A DNA stretch of 64,000 nt from CAVPWP01 sp963709395 (GTDB taxonomy: Bacteria; Pseudomonadota; Alphaproteobacteria; Rhodobacterales; Rhodobacteraceae). The DNA lies in NCBI GenBank assembly GCA_963709395.1, contig CAVPWP010000008.1, forward strand, positions 248,001-312,000, given 5' to 3'. The notes below the pieces were generated by a model. It saw nothing but the letters and a program-made list of their open reading frames with translations. It had not been told where the DNA came from and did not search any database. The position numbers were made by a program, and so were the translations under genes. Shown here piece by piece: positions 18,429 to 26,906 of the stretch (positions within the stretch are counted from its first letter, which is position 1; every line of letters starts with the position of its first letter).

Positions 18429-19691
18429 ATGGCGACGAATTCAGGCGACGGCAAGAACACCCTCTACTGCTCGTTCTGCGGCAAGAGCCAGCACGAGGTC
18501 CGCAAGCTGATCGCGGGTCCGACGGTTTTCATCTGCGACGAATGCGTCGAGCTCTGCATGGACATCATCCGCGAGGAAACGAAGACCGCCGGTCTGCGCG
18601 CCTCGGACGGCGTTCCCACCCCGCGCGAGATCTGCGATGTCCTCGACGATTACGTGATCGGACAGTCGCACGCCAAGCGGGTCCTGTCGGTCGCGGTGCA
18701 CAATCATTACAAGCGCCTCAACCACGCCGCCAAGTCGAGCGACATCGAACTGTCGAAATCGAACATCCTGCTGATCGGCCCCACGGGCTGCGGCAAGACG
18801 CTGCTGGCGCAGACGCTGGCGCGCATTCTCGACGTGCCCTTCACCATGGCCGATGCCACAACACTGACCGAGGCGGGCTATGTGGGCGAGGATGTCGAGA
18901 ACATCATCCTCAAGCTTCTGCAGGCCAGCGAATACAACGTCGAGCGCGCGCAGCGCGGCATCGTCTATATCGACGAGGTCGACAAGATCACCCGAAAGTC
19001 CGACAACCCCTCGATCACCCGCGACGTATCGGGCGAGGGGGTGCAGCAGGCGCTTTTGAAGATCATGGAAGGCACCGTGGCCTCGGTGCCCCCGCAGGGC
19101 GGGCGCAAGCATCCCCAGCAGGAGTTCCTGCAGGTCGACACCACGAACATCCTCTTCATCTGCGGCGGCGCCTTCGCCGGGCTGGAAAAGATCATCGCAC
19201 AGCGCGGCAAGGGGTCGTCGATCGGTTTCGGCGCCGAGGTCAAGGACCCCGAATCGCGGGGCGTGGGCGAAGTCTTCAAGAGCCTCGAGCCCGAGGATCT
19301 TCTGAAGTTCGGACTGATCCCGGAATTCGTGGGCCGGCTTCCCGTGATCGCCACGCTGCGGGACCTTGACGAGGAGGCCCTCGTCACGATCCTGACCGAA
19401 CCGAAGAACGCGCTGGTCAAGCAATACCAGCGTCTGTTCGAGCTTGAGGACACCAAGCTGACCTTCACCGAGGACGCGCTCAAGGCCATCGCCAAGCGCG
19501 CGATCGAGCGCAAGACCGGTGCCCGCGGCCTGCGGTCGATCATGGAGGACATCCTGCTCGAGACGATGTTCGACCTGCCGGGCATGGACAGCGTCGAGGA
19601 GGTGGTCGTCAACGAGGAGGCGGTGACCTCGGACGCAGCCCCGCTGATGATCCACGCCGACCACAAGAAGACTCCCGCCACGGCGGGCTGA
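18429..19691 (+). CDS. clpX: ClpX, ATPase/unfoldase subunit of Clp protease
   Basis: A 420-residue AAA+ unfoldase. The N-terminal C4 zinc-binding domain is seen in YCSFCGKSQ and FICDECVELC; the AAA+ module has Walker A GPTGCGKT, Walker B IVYIDEVDKI and the sensor region; the IGF loop needed to bind ClpP appears as SSIGFGAEV. The C-terminal domain carries the conserved KTGARGLRSIMEDILL. ATG at 18429 begins MATNSGDGKN, as expected for alphaproteobacterial ClpX. It sits directly after clpP. Confidence 0.97.
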   Translation: MATNSGDGKNTLYCSFCGKSQHEVRKLIAGPTVFICDECVELCMDIIREETKTAGLRASDGVPTPREICDVLDDYVIGQSHAKRVLSVAVHNHYKRLNHAAKSSDIELSKSNILLIGPTGCGKTLLAQTLARILDVPFTMADATTLTEAGYVGEDVENIILKLLQASEYNVERAQRGIVYIDEVDKITRKSDNPSITRDVSGEGVQQALLKIMEGTVASVPPQGGRKHPQQEFLQVDTTNILFICGGAFAGLEKIIAQRGKGSSIGFGAEVKDPESRGVGEVFKSLEPEDLLKFGLIPEFVGRLPVIATLRDLDEEALVTILTEPKNALVKQYQRLFELEDTKLTFTEDALKAIAKRAIERKTGARGLRSIMEDILLETMFDLPGMDSVEEVVVNEEAVTSDAAPLMIHADHKKTPATAG

Positions 19692-19702
19692 CCGCTGGCG
19701 GC

Positions 19703-19757
19703 CTTTTCTCTTTGAAGATACTCGGGTGTCCGGGGCGGCGCCCCCGGTGTCCGGACC
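19703..19757 (-). repeat. GC-hairpin intergenic repeat, copy 1 (Rhodobacterales type)
   Basis: Between clpX and ridA lies a hairpin, CCGGGGC-GGC-GCCCC(C)GG at 19730-19747, flanked on the minus strand by CCCGAGTATCTTCAAAGAGAA. Read on the minus strand it matches the element at 35438-35487: the GC stem is followed by a CCCGGGATATTT-like core and an AAGAA tail. Such elements recur downstream of genes in Rhodobacterales and may act as terminators or transcript-end stabilisers. Confidence 0.55.
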
Positions 19758-19777
19758 CTCCCGCCAAGGCCGCCCTC

Positions 19778-20159
19778 ATGCGACGTCATATCTCCACCGG
19801 ATCGCCCTTCGAAGCGCAGATCGGGTATTCGCGCGCTGTCGTCTGCGATGGATGGGTCTTCGTCGCGGGCACGACGGGCTATGACTATGCCACCATGACG
19901 ATGCCGGACGGAGTCGAGGCGCAGTGCCGCAACGCCCTTGCCACGATCGGCCGGGCCCTGGCCGAGGCCGGGGCCAGCCTCGATGACGTGGTGCGGGTGC
20001 GCTACATCGTTCCTGACCCTGCGGACTGGCCGGCGTGCTGGCCGATCACGGCCGAGGCCTTCGCGACGGCGCGGCCGGCCGCGACGATGATTTCGGCGGC
20101 CCTTCAGGAAGCCCGAGATGAAGATCGAGATCGAGGTGACGGCGCGGGTTCCGGGCTGA
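19778..20159 (+). CDS. RidA (YjgF/UK114) family enamine/imine deaminase (one frameshift)
   Basis: A 126-residue cytosolic trimeric protein of the Rid family, which hydrolyses reactive enamine/imine intermediates such as 2-aminoacrylate. The family core is visible in YSRAVVCDGWVFVAGTTGYD, QCRNALATIGRALAEAGASLDDVVRVRYIV and RPAATMISA. One extra base near 20111 shifts the frame; after correction the C-terminus reads PEMKIEIEVTARVPG, a standard RidA ending. It converges with mcd (17-bp gap), a neighbour relationship seen in related genomes. No special regulation is visible. Confidence 0.85.
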
Positions 20160-20176
20160 CCGGAACCCGTCGGCGG

Positions 20177-21862
20177 TCAGTCCATAAGCCGCCGCGCGAT
20201 GACCTGTGCCTGGATCTCGGCCGCGCCCTCGAAGATGTTGAGGATGCGCGCATCGCAAAGGATCCGGCTGATCGCGTATTCCAGCGCGAAACCGTTGCCG
20301 CCGTGGATCTGCAGCCCGTTGTCGGCGCAGGCCCAGGCGACGCGGGCGCCCAAGAGCTTGGCCATGCCGGCCTCGAGGTCGCAGCGCCGGTCGGCGTCCT
20401 TCTCCTCGGCCGAGAAATAGGTGAGCTGGCGGGCCACCATGATCTCGACCGCCATCATGGCCAGCTTGCCGCCGACACGGGGAAACTCGATCAGCGGCTT
20501 TCCGAACTGCTTGCGGTCCTCGGCATAGCGCATCGACACGTCGAGCGCGGATTGCGCCACGCCGATGGCCCGGGCGGCGGTCTGGATGCGGGCGCTTTCG
20601 AAGGTCTGCATGAGCTGCTTGAAGCCCTGTCCCTCGACCCCGCCCAGAAGGTTGTCGCCGGCGACCGGGAAGTCGTCGAAGTTGACGGTGTATTCCTTCA
20701 TGCCGCGGTAGCCCAGCACCTCGATTTCGCCGCCCGAAAGGCCTGCGTCGGGGAAGGGGTCGGCATCCGTGCCGGGGGTCTTTTCGGCCAGGAACATGCT
20801 CAGGCCACGGTAATCGGTGGTGTCGGGCACCGTGCGGGCCAGCACGGTCATGACATGGGTGCGCGCGGCATGGGTGATCCAGGTCTTGTTGCCGGTGATC
20901 ACCCAGTCGTCGCCGTCCCTGACGCCGCGGGTGCGCAGGCTGCCAAGATCCGATCCGGTGTTCGGTTCGGTGAAGACGGCTGTGGGCAGGATCTCGCCCG
21001 AGGCGAGCCCGGGAAGCCATTTCTCTTTCTGTTCGTCCGTGCCGCCGCAGAGGATCAGTTCGGCCGCGATTTCCGAGCGCGTGCCCAGCGAGCCCACGCC
21101 GATATAGCCGCGCGACAGCTCTTCCGAGACGACGCACATCGAGGCCTTGCCAAGCCCGAGCCCGCCGAATTCCTCGGGGATGGTCAGGCCGAAGACCCCC
21201 AGCTCGGCCATCTCGGTGATGACCTCCATCGGGATCAATTCGTCCTTCAGGTGCCAGTCGTGCGCAAAGGGCTCGACCCGATCGGACGAGAACCGGCGGA
21301 ACTGCTCGCGAATCATCTCGAGCTCGTCGTCGAGACCGGTCGCGCCCACGGTCAGGTTCGCGCGGCCGTCGCGCATCAGCGCGACAAGGCGTGTGCGGGC
21401 AGCCTGCGTGTTGCCGCCCTGCGTCAGCGTCATGACCGCCGGATCCATCAGTGCGCGCTGGTCATCCTGGCTCAGCCCCAGGTCCTGAAGGCGCACGATC
21501 TCGCCCTGGCTCATCGGGATGCCGCCGTAGATCTGCCAGAGGTATTCGCCGAAGGCGATCTGGAGGATCAGCGCCTCGGTTTCGCCGAAGCGGCCGTCGG
21601 CGTCGAGCTTCTCGGCCCAACGCTGCATCTGGCGCAGCGCCTCGGCGTAGGTGGCCAGCCAGGCAAGGCCGTGCGCCGCGGTCTGGTGCGTCTCGAGAGC
21701 CGCGGCCGAGACGCGGCCGTCAACGACGATCTGCGCGGCCACCGCGTCGCGGGCACGCGCCAGAACATCCTCGACCGCGGGCAGGGCGGCGCGGGTCGTC
21801 GCGATCAGGTCGGGCAGCAGGACGGCCTTCGTCATCGCGATATCCTGTCCATCGTGCGGCAT
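20177..21862 (-). CDS. mcd: (2S)-Methylsuccinyl-CoA dehydrogenase (ethylmalonyl-CoA pathway)
   Basis: A 561-residue acyl-CoA dehydrogenase. The C-terminal 390 residues are a normal FAD-dependent ACAD (FTEPNTGSDLGSLRTRG, WITHAART, RKQFGKPLIEF, QIHGGNGF, RILNIFEGAAEIQ). The N-terminus has an extra helical domain of about 160 residues (LPDLIATTRAALPAVEDVLARARDA), a hallmark of methylsuccinyl-CoA dehydrogenase, which oxidises (2S)-methylsuccinyl-CoA to mesaconyl-CoA during acetyl-CoA assimilation. GGGAG lies eight bases before the ATG at 21862. The assignment rests on length and the N-terminal extension. Confidence 0.85.
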   Translation of the reverse strand: MPHDGQDIAMTKAVLLPDLIATTRAALPAVEDVLARARDAVAAQIVVDGRVSAAALETHQTAAHGLAWLATYAEALRQMQRWAEKLDADGRFGETEALILQIAFGEYLWQIYGGIPMSQGEIVRLQDLGLSQDDQRALMDPAVMTLTQGGNTQAARTRLVALMRDGRANLTVGATGLDDELEMIREQFRRFSSDRVEPFAHDWHLKDELIPMEVITEMAELGVFGLTIPEEFGGLGLGKASMCVVSEELSRGYIGVGSLGTRSEIAAELILCGGTDEQKEKWLPGLASGEILPTAVFTEPNTGSDLGSLRTRGVRDGDDWVITGNKTWITHAARTHVMTVLARTVPDTTDYRGLSMFLAEKTPGTDADPFPDAGLSGGEIEVLGYRGMKEYTVNFDDFPVAGDNLLGGVEGQGFKQLMQTFESARIQTAARAIGVAQSALDVSMRYAEDRKQFGKPLIEFPRVGGKLAMMAVEIMVARQLTYFSAEEKDADRRCDLEAGMAKLLGARVAWACADNGLQIHGGNGFALEYAISRILCDARILNIFEGAAEIQAQVIARRLMD

Positions 21863-22049
21863 GGCGGCAACTCCCTTTCTGCAGTTGCGAGACAGTTAGG
21901 GTCTCACGTATGGCAGAGCAACAAAATTCCAACATCAGAAAGAAATCCAGTCGAAAATGTCGCGCCGGAATTCCGGAATATGCGGTGTTTTTGTCGGTGC
22001 AACCGTTTGCGTCACGCGGTACACCCTGTCGTGACGCGGGAGATGCAAC

Positions 22050-22808
22050 ATGCCGGAGCTTGATTTGGCCGTCTGGACGGCGGTGATCGCGGTGACGCTT
22101 GTCTCCGGCCTCGTCAAGGGTTCCATCGGGCTTGGCCAGCCTCTCATCATGGTGTCCGGGCTGACCATCGTGCTCGAACCGAACCTCGCGATCGCGGGTC
22201 TTCTGATGCCCATCGTGGTCTCGAACCTGATGCAGACCTTCCGGACCGGCATCGGCCCCGCAGTCGCGGCGATGAAGGATTTCTGGCGGTACACGCTGAT
22301 CGTCTGCGTGGCCATCGCGGCCTTCGCGCAGATCGTACCGCGCCTCGATCCCCAGGTCTTCTATCTTGTTCTCGGCGTGCCGGTCGTGGGGCTGTCCCTG
22401 ATCCAGCTTTTGGGCGTGCGCGTTCATATATCGCAAGCCAACCGGGGATGGGCGGAATGGGTGGTCGGCCTGATTTCGGGCAGCATCGGGGGCCTGACAG
22501 GCACCTGGGGCCCGACCACCGTGCTTTACCTTCTGGCGATCGACACGCCCAAGGCGCGGCAGGTCGTGGTGCAGGGGGTGATCTACGGGATCGGCGCCGT
22601 GGTGCTGTTCTTTGCCCATGTCAAGTCGGGCATCCTCAACTGGGAGACGGCGCCGTTCTCGGCCTCGCTTCTGATCCCGTCGGTGATCGGGATGTGGATC
22701 GGCTTCCAGATCCAGGACCGGCTGGACCAGTCGCTGTTCCGGAAGGCCACGCTTGTGCTTCTGACGGTCGCCGGGCTGAACCTGATCCGGCGGGGCATGT
22801 TCGGCTAG
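22050..22808 (+). CDS. TauE/SafE family (sulfite-exporter-like) membrane permease
   Basis: A 252-residue multi-pass membrane protein of the TauE/SafE family with about seven or eight helices. Typical features are the early GLVKGSIGLGQPLIM, the mid-protein repeat GSIGGLTGTWGPTTVLYLLA and a C-terminal IGFQIQDRLDQSLFRKATLVLL. Family members export sulfite or sulfoacetate or transport other organosulfur anions; the substrate here is unknown. CGGGAG lies about eight bases upstream of the ATG. It diverges from mcd across a 187-bp AT-richer gap that probably holds both promoters. Confidence 0.85.
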   Translation: MPELDLAVWTAVIAVTLVSGLVKGSIGLGQPLIMVSGLTIVLEPNLAIAGLLMPIVVSNLMQTFRTGIGPAVAAMKDFWRYTLIVCVAIAAFAQIVPRLDPQVFYLVLGVPVVGLSLIQLLGVRVHISQANRGWAEWVVGLISGSIGGLTGTWGPTTVLYLLAIDTPKARQVVVQGVIYGIGAVVLFFAHVKSGILNWETAPFSASLLIPSVIGMWIGFQIQDRLDQSLFRKATLVLLTVAGLNLIRRGMFG

Positions 22809-22882
22809 CCCGATCCGCGCGCCCGGCACTGGACCTTGTGCACCGCTTGCGGCATATCGGACCAAAGACAAGCGGAGCGGCC

Positions 22883-23267
22883 ATGGGCATCTTTACCCCG
22901 ATCCTGCGCGCGGTGACCTGGTGGAACGGCCAGACCATCGGCACGCAGCTTTTCACCTGGCGCAAGGGCGTGAAGGTGGGCGAGGACGCGGAGGGCAACC
23001 TGTTCTACCGAAACGCGGACGACAGCCGGCGCTGGGTCATCTTCAACGGCGAGGCCGAGGCAAGCCGCATCACGCCCAGACTGGCACGGCTGGCTGCACC
23101 GGATGTGGGACACGCCGCCCTCCGAATCCCCCCTGCGTCACAAGGCCTGGGAAAAGCCGCATCAGGAGAACCTGACAGGCACCGATGCGGCCTATTTCCC
23201 GCCCGGCTCGATCCGCCAGGCAGACCCCAAGCCGCGCCGCGATTACGAGGCATGGCAGCCGGAGTGA
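22883..23267 (+). CDS. NDUFA12 family complex I accessory subunit (one frameshift)
   Basis: A 127-residue protein homologous to mitochondrial NDUFA12 (B17.2), an accessory subunit of NADH:ubiquinone oxidoreductase present in alphaproteobacteria. The N-terminus (TWWNGQTIGTQLFTWRKG) and GNLFYRN are typical. One extra base near 23078 shifts the frame; the corrected reading gives DWHGWLHRMWDTPPSESP and ends YEAWQPE, the expected family C-terminus. It precedes mlaD by 4 bp. The neighbour order through accB is conserved in Rhodobacterales. Confidence 0.88.
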
Positions 23268-23271
23268 GCCG

Positions 23272-23724
23272 ATGACAGATCACACCACAGAGGTGATCGT
23301 CGGCGCGGTCGTCGTGGCTGCGGCGGCGGGGTTCATCCTTTACGCAACGCAGTTCGCCGGGCTCGATGGCGCGCGCAACGACGCCTATGTCCTGACGGCC
23401 TCGTTCCGGTCGGTCGAGGGCGTGTCGGTGGGCACGGATGTGCGGCTTGGCGGGGTCAAGGTGGGGTCGGTCACCGGACTTGAGCTGAACCCGCAGACCT
23501 TCCGCGCCGACACCACCTTCACCATCGACGGAGAGTTGCGCCTGCCCGAGGATTCGGCGGTGGCGATCTCCTCCGAGGGACTTCTGGGCGGCACCTTCGT
23601 CGAGATCCTGCCCGGCGGGTCGCCTTTCGATCTCGAGCCCGGCGCAGCGATCGAGGACACGCAAAGCTCGGTCAGCCTTGTCCAGCTTCTTCTGCGCTTC
23701 GTCGCCGGAAGCGAGGACGGATGA
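23272..23724 (+). CDS. mlaD: MlaD family (MCE domain) lipid-transport protein
   Basis: A 150-residue protein with one N-terminal membrane anchor (EVIVGAVVVAAAAGFILYA) followed by a single MCE domain (ASFRSVEGVSVGTDVRLGGVKVG and VAISSEGLLGGTFVEILPGG). MlaD hexamers are the periplasm-facing part of the MlaFEDB phospholipid transporter that keeps outer-membrane asymmetry. The ABC partners MlaE, MlaF and MlaB are not in this window. The stop overlaps the DUF2155 start by four bases, so the two are co-translated. Confidence 0.88.
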   Translation: MTDHTTEVIVGAVVVAAAAGFILYATQFAGLDGARNDAYVLTASFRSVEGVSVGTDVRLGGVKVGSVTGLELNPQTFRADTTFTIDGELRLPEDSAVAISSEGLLGGTFVEILPGGSPFDLEPGAAIEDTQSSVSLVQLLLRFVAGSEDG

Positions 23725-24167
23725 TCCGGGCGGCGATGCTCGTTGCGGCCCTTCTGGCTGCGCCCGCGACGATGGCGCAGAACCCGGGCGGGGAGAGTAC
23801 GATCGAGATCATCCCGCTCGACGACCCCCAGTTCCGGCCCCTGCCGCCCGAAGCCGTCAACCGCGACCTGGTCGATCCCGGTTCGGGCGCGGTGATCCGG
23901 GCGCTCGACAAGGTGTCCGGTGACGTCGTCGAACTTTCGCTGCGCAGTGGCGAGGTCACCACCTACGGGCTGATCGAGATCGCGCTGGGTGAATGCCGCT
24001 ACCCGAGCGGGAATCCCTCGGGCGATGCCTTCGCCTGGATCGAGGTGCGCACCCCGTCGCGCGGCACGACCGATTTCCAGGGCTGGATGATCGCATCGAG
24101 TCCGGCGCTCAACGCGCTCGATCACGCGCGCTACGACGTGTGGGTCATGCGCTGCATCAGCGCCTGA
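23721..24167 (+). CDS. DUF2155 domain exported protein
   Basis: A 148-residue predicted periplasmic protein: signal peptide (MIRAAMLVAALLAAPATMA), then the DUF2155 core VIRALDKVSGDVVELSL, LGECRYPSG and GTTDFQGWMIASSPALNALDHARYDVWVMRC. The family is widespread in alphaproteobacteria and often annotated as a cellulase-like or hypothetical protein; no activity is established. It overlaps mlaD by four bases, and its last 37 bp overlap the end of aat on the opposite strand. Confidence 0.82.
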   Translation: MIRAAMLVAALLAAPATMAQNPGGESTIEIIPLDDPQFRPLPPEAVNRDLVDPGSGAVIRALDKVSGDVVELSLRSGEVTTYGLIEIALGECRYPSGNPSGDAFAWIEVRTPSRGTTDFQGWMIASSPALNALDHARYDVWVMRCISA

Positions 24168-24775
24168 GGGCTGGGCAGGGGGCCGGGCGCATCGAAGTCG
24201 GCCCGCACTCGAAGCGCCTCGGCCAAACGTGCATGATAGGCGTCCCGCGGAATCTCGACCGCGCCCAGCGACAGCAGATGATCGGTGATGAACTGGGTGT
24301 CGAACAGGGTGAAGCCCGCGCAGCGTACCCGGTCGACGAGGTAGCACAGCGCGACCTTCGAGGCGTCGGTTTCGCGCGAGAACATGCTTTCCCCGAAAAA
24401 CGCCCCGCCAAGCGCCACGCCGTAAACCCCGCCAGCAAGCCGGCCGTCGCGCCAGACCTCCATCGAATGGGCGCGGCCCATGCGGTGCAGGCCGGAATAA
24501 AGCGCCTCGATCCGGTGGTTGATCCAGGTCTCGGGCCGTGACGCGCACCCGCGCACGACATCGCGGAAGGCCCGGTCGACGGTGACGTCGTATGTCCCCG
24601 ACAGGATCCGCCGGCGGAGGGAGCGGGAGACGCGGAACCCCGTCAGCGGGATGATCCCGCGTGTGCGCGGGTCGACCCAGAACACGCCGGGATCGTTGCG
24701 CGCCTCGGCCATGGGGAACACCCCGGCCGAATAGGCCCGCAGCAGGATCTCAGGTGTAAGCCCATCGGATCCCAT
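24131..24775 (-). CDS. aat: Leucyl/phenylalanyl-tRNA-protein transferase
   Basis: A 214-residue N-end-rule enzyme that adds Leu or Phe to proteins with N-terminal Lys or Arg, marking them for ClpAP. Diagnostic segments: AYSAGVFPMAEA, WVDPRTRGIIPL, FRDVVRGCA, WINHRIEALYSGLHRMGRAHSMEVW, YGVALGGAFFGESMFSRETDASKVAL and FTLFDTQF. ATG at 24775 is chosen to match the family N-terminus; an upstream in-frame ATG at 24823 adds 16 residues. Its 3' end overlaps the DUF2155 gene tail to tail by 37 bp. It is downstream of accC. Confidence 0.92.
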   Translation of the reverse strand: MGSDGLTPEILLRAYSAGVFPMAEARNDPGVFWVDPRTRGIIPLTGFRVSRSLRRRILSGTYDVTVDRAFRDVVRGCASRPETWINHRIEALYSGLHRMGRAHSMEVWRDGRLAGGVYGVALGGAFFGESMFSRETDASKVALCYLVDRVRCAGFTLFDTQFITDHLLSLGAVEIPRDAYHARLAEALRVRADFDAPGPLPSPQALMQRMTHTS

Positions 24776-24870
24776 CGGAACGGCAAACCTTCCTTCACCA
24801 TGCAGAGTCACAAGACAAACCATGGGCCGTCATTCGCGCAAGCGCAATTTCCGCCGGGGCTGACCCAAGG

Positions 24871-26221
24871 TCAGCCTGTGCCGTGGCTTTCCAGCCAGGT
24901 TTCGAGCCAGTGGATATCGTAGTCGCCGGTCTGGACCTCGGGCGCATCGAGCAGGGCGTGGAACAGGGGGATCGTGGTGTCGATCCCGTCGACGATCAAC
25001 TCCCCCAGCGCGCGGCGCAGGCGTGCCAGCGCCTCGGGCCGGTCGCGTCCCTGCACGATCAGCTTGGCGATCAGGCTGTCGTAATAGGGCGGGATCGAAT
25101 AGCCGGTGTAGATCGCTGAATCCATCCGCACCCCCAGACCGCCCGGCGCATGGTATTGCGTGACCTTGCCCGGCGAGGGCGAGAATTTCGGCAGCTTTTC
25201 GGCGTTGATCCGGATCTCGATCGAATGGCCGTGCGGCACGAGGTCTTCCTGTGTGACCGACATCGGTTCGCCCGCCGCCACGCGGATCTGTTCGCGCACC
25301 AGGTCGATGCCGTAGACCGCCTCGGTCACCGGATGTTCGACCTGAAGGCGCGTGTTCATCTCGATGAAGTAGAACTCGCCGTCCTCGTAGAGGAACTCGA
25401 TCGTGCCCGCGCCGCTGTAGTTGATGGCGGCCACGGCGTCGGCGCAGACCTTGCCGATGCGCGCGCGCGTGGCCGCATCGATCGCAGGGCCCGGGGCCTC
25501 TTCGAGGACCTTCTGGTGGCGGCGCTGGAGCGAGCAGTCGCGTTCGCCCAGATGCACCGCGTTGCCCTTGCCGTCGCCGAAGACCTGGATCTCGATATGG
25601 CGCGGCTTGCCGAGGTACTTCTCGAGATAGACCTCGTCATTGCCGAAGGCCGATTTCGCCTCGGCCCGCGCGGTGCGGAAGGCGCTTTCCATCTCGGACG
25701 CGGTCTTGGCCAGTTTCATGCCGCGCCCGCCGCCGCCGGCCGTCGCCTTGACGATCACCGGATAGCCGATTTCCTGGCCGATGGCCTTTGCCGCCTCGAC
25801 GTCGGGCACGCCGCCCTCCGAACCGGGCACGACCGGCACGCCAAGGTTCTTCATCGTCTCCTTGGCGGTGATCTTGTCGCCCATGATGCGGATGTGCTCG
25901 CGCCGAGGGGCCGATGAACGTGATCTCGTGATCCTCGACGATCTGCACGAAGGCGGCGTTTTCCGAGAGGAAGCCGTAGCCCGGATGGATCGCCTGCGCG
26001 CCCGTGATCTCGCAGGCCGAGATGATCGCCGGCATCGACAGGTAGCTCAGATGCCCGGGCGGCGGTCCGATGCAGACGGATTCATCCGCCATGCGCACAT
26101 GCATCGCGTCGGTGTCGGCGGTGGAATGCACCGCGACCGAGCGGATGCCCATCTCGCGGCAGGCGCGGATGACGCGCAGGGCGATCTCGCCCCGGTTGGC
26201 GATCAGGATCTTGTCGAACAT
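24871..26221 (-). CDS. accC: Biotin carboxylase subunit of acetyl-CoA carboxylase (one frameshift)
   Basis: A 449-residue ATP-grasp enzyme that carboxylates biotin on AccB, the first half-reaction of fatty acid synthesis. Motifs: MFDKILIANRGEIALRVIRA at the N-terminus, IHPGYGFLSENAAF, the glycine-rich ATP loop KATAGGGGRGMK, ERDCSLQRRHQKVLEEAPGP and the catalytic EMNTRLQVEHPVTE. One extra base near 25904 breaks the frame between IGPSA and EHIRIMGDK; correction restores the family length. It lies 10 bp downstream of accB, the usual accBC operon. Confidence 0.93.
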
Positions 26222-26231
26222 CGCCCGGCCC

Positions 26232-26729
26232 TTACTCGACGACCATGAGCGGCGCGCCGAATTCGACCGGCGCCCCGTCTTCGACCAGCACACGTTTCAC
26301 CGTGCCGGCGCGGGGCGCGGGGATATGGTTCATCGTCTTCATGGCCTCGACGATCAGAAGGGTCTGCCCCTCGGTCACCCGGTCGCCGACGCTGACGAAG
26401 GCTGCTGATCCGGGTTCGGGCGACAGATACGCCGTGCCCACCATCGGTGAGGTCACGGCCCCGGGAAGCGAAGCGGGATCGTCCGTCGCGGCCGCGTCGG
26501 CCGGGCCTGAAGCCGGGGCGGTATTCGAGGTCGGCGCCGGGGCATAGGCGGCCGGCGCGGGGTAGCTGTAGTCTGCCACCACGGTCTTGGCCCGGCTGAC
26601 GCGGACGTTCAGGCTGCCTTCGTCACCGTAGTCACGCTTGACCTGAAGCTCGGTCAGGTCGTTCTTCGCCAGAACTTCGGCAAGCGCCTCGATGAAGGCC
26701 ACGTCTGCGTCATGGGGGGATTTTGTCAT
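26232..26729 (-). CDS. accB: Biotin carboxyl carrier protein of acetyl-CoA carboxylase
   Basis: A 165-residue carrier with an N-terminal helical domain (FIEALAEVLAKNDLTELQVKR), a flexible Ala/Pro-rich linker (about residues 50-90) and a C-terminal biotinyl domain whose lysine in VEAMKTMNHI is the biotinylation site. It ferries carboxybiotin from AccC to the carboxyltransferase. The ATG at 26729 gives the standard MTKS-type start; the reading frame upstream has no conserved sequence. accC follows directly. The divergent gene is preT. Confidence 0.95.
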   Translation of the reverse strand: MTKSPHDADVAFIEALAEVLAKNDLTELQVKRDYGDEGSLNVRVSRAKTVVADYSYPAPAAYAPAPTSNTAPASGPADAAATDDPASLPGAVTSPMVGTAYLSPEPGSAAFVSVGDRVTEGQTLLIVEAMKTMNHIPAPRAGTVKRVLVEDGAPVEFGAPLMVVE

Positions 26730-26844
26730 GTTTTCCTCGACAGGGTCGGTTGACCGTCCTCTTAACCTCGCCCGCTTATACGCGAGGGTGCAAGGGGTGA
26801 AAAGCGCAAGCGGACCTGCGGCGGGATTCACAAACTGCCCAAAT

Positions 26845-26860
26845 TTTACCAGTTGATAAA
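26845..26860 (+). promoter_or_regulatory. Candidate RutR-family operator upstream of preT
   Basis: TTTACCA-GT-TGATAAA is an imperfect palindrome that matches the RutR consensus TTGACCA-N2-TGGTCAA at 11 of 14 defined positions. It lies 46 bp upstream of the preT start in the accB-preT divergent gap. A much better match lies at 31521-31536. The two together suggest that one repressor covers both ends of the pyrimidine-degradation locus. Confidence 0.4.
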
Positions 26861-26906
26861 AAATCGGGATGTGGCAGAGTTTCCTCGAAAGAACAGGGAG
26901 ACCGAG

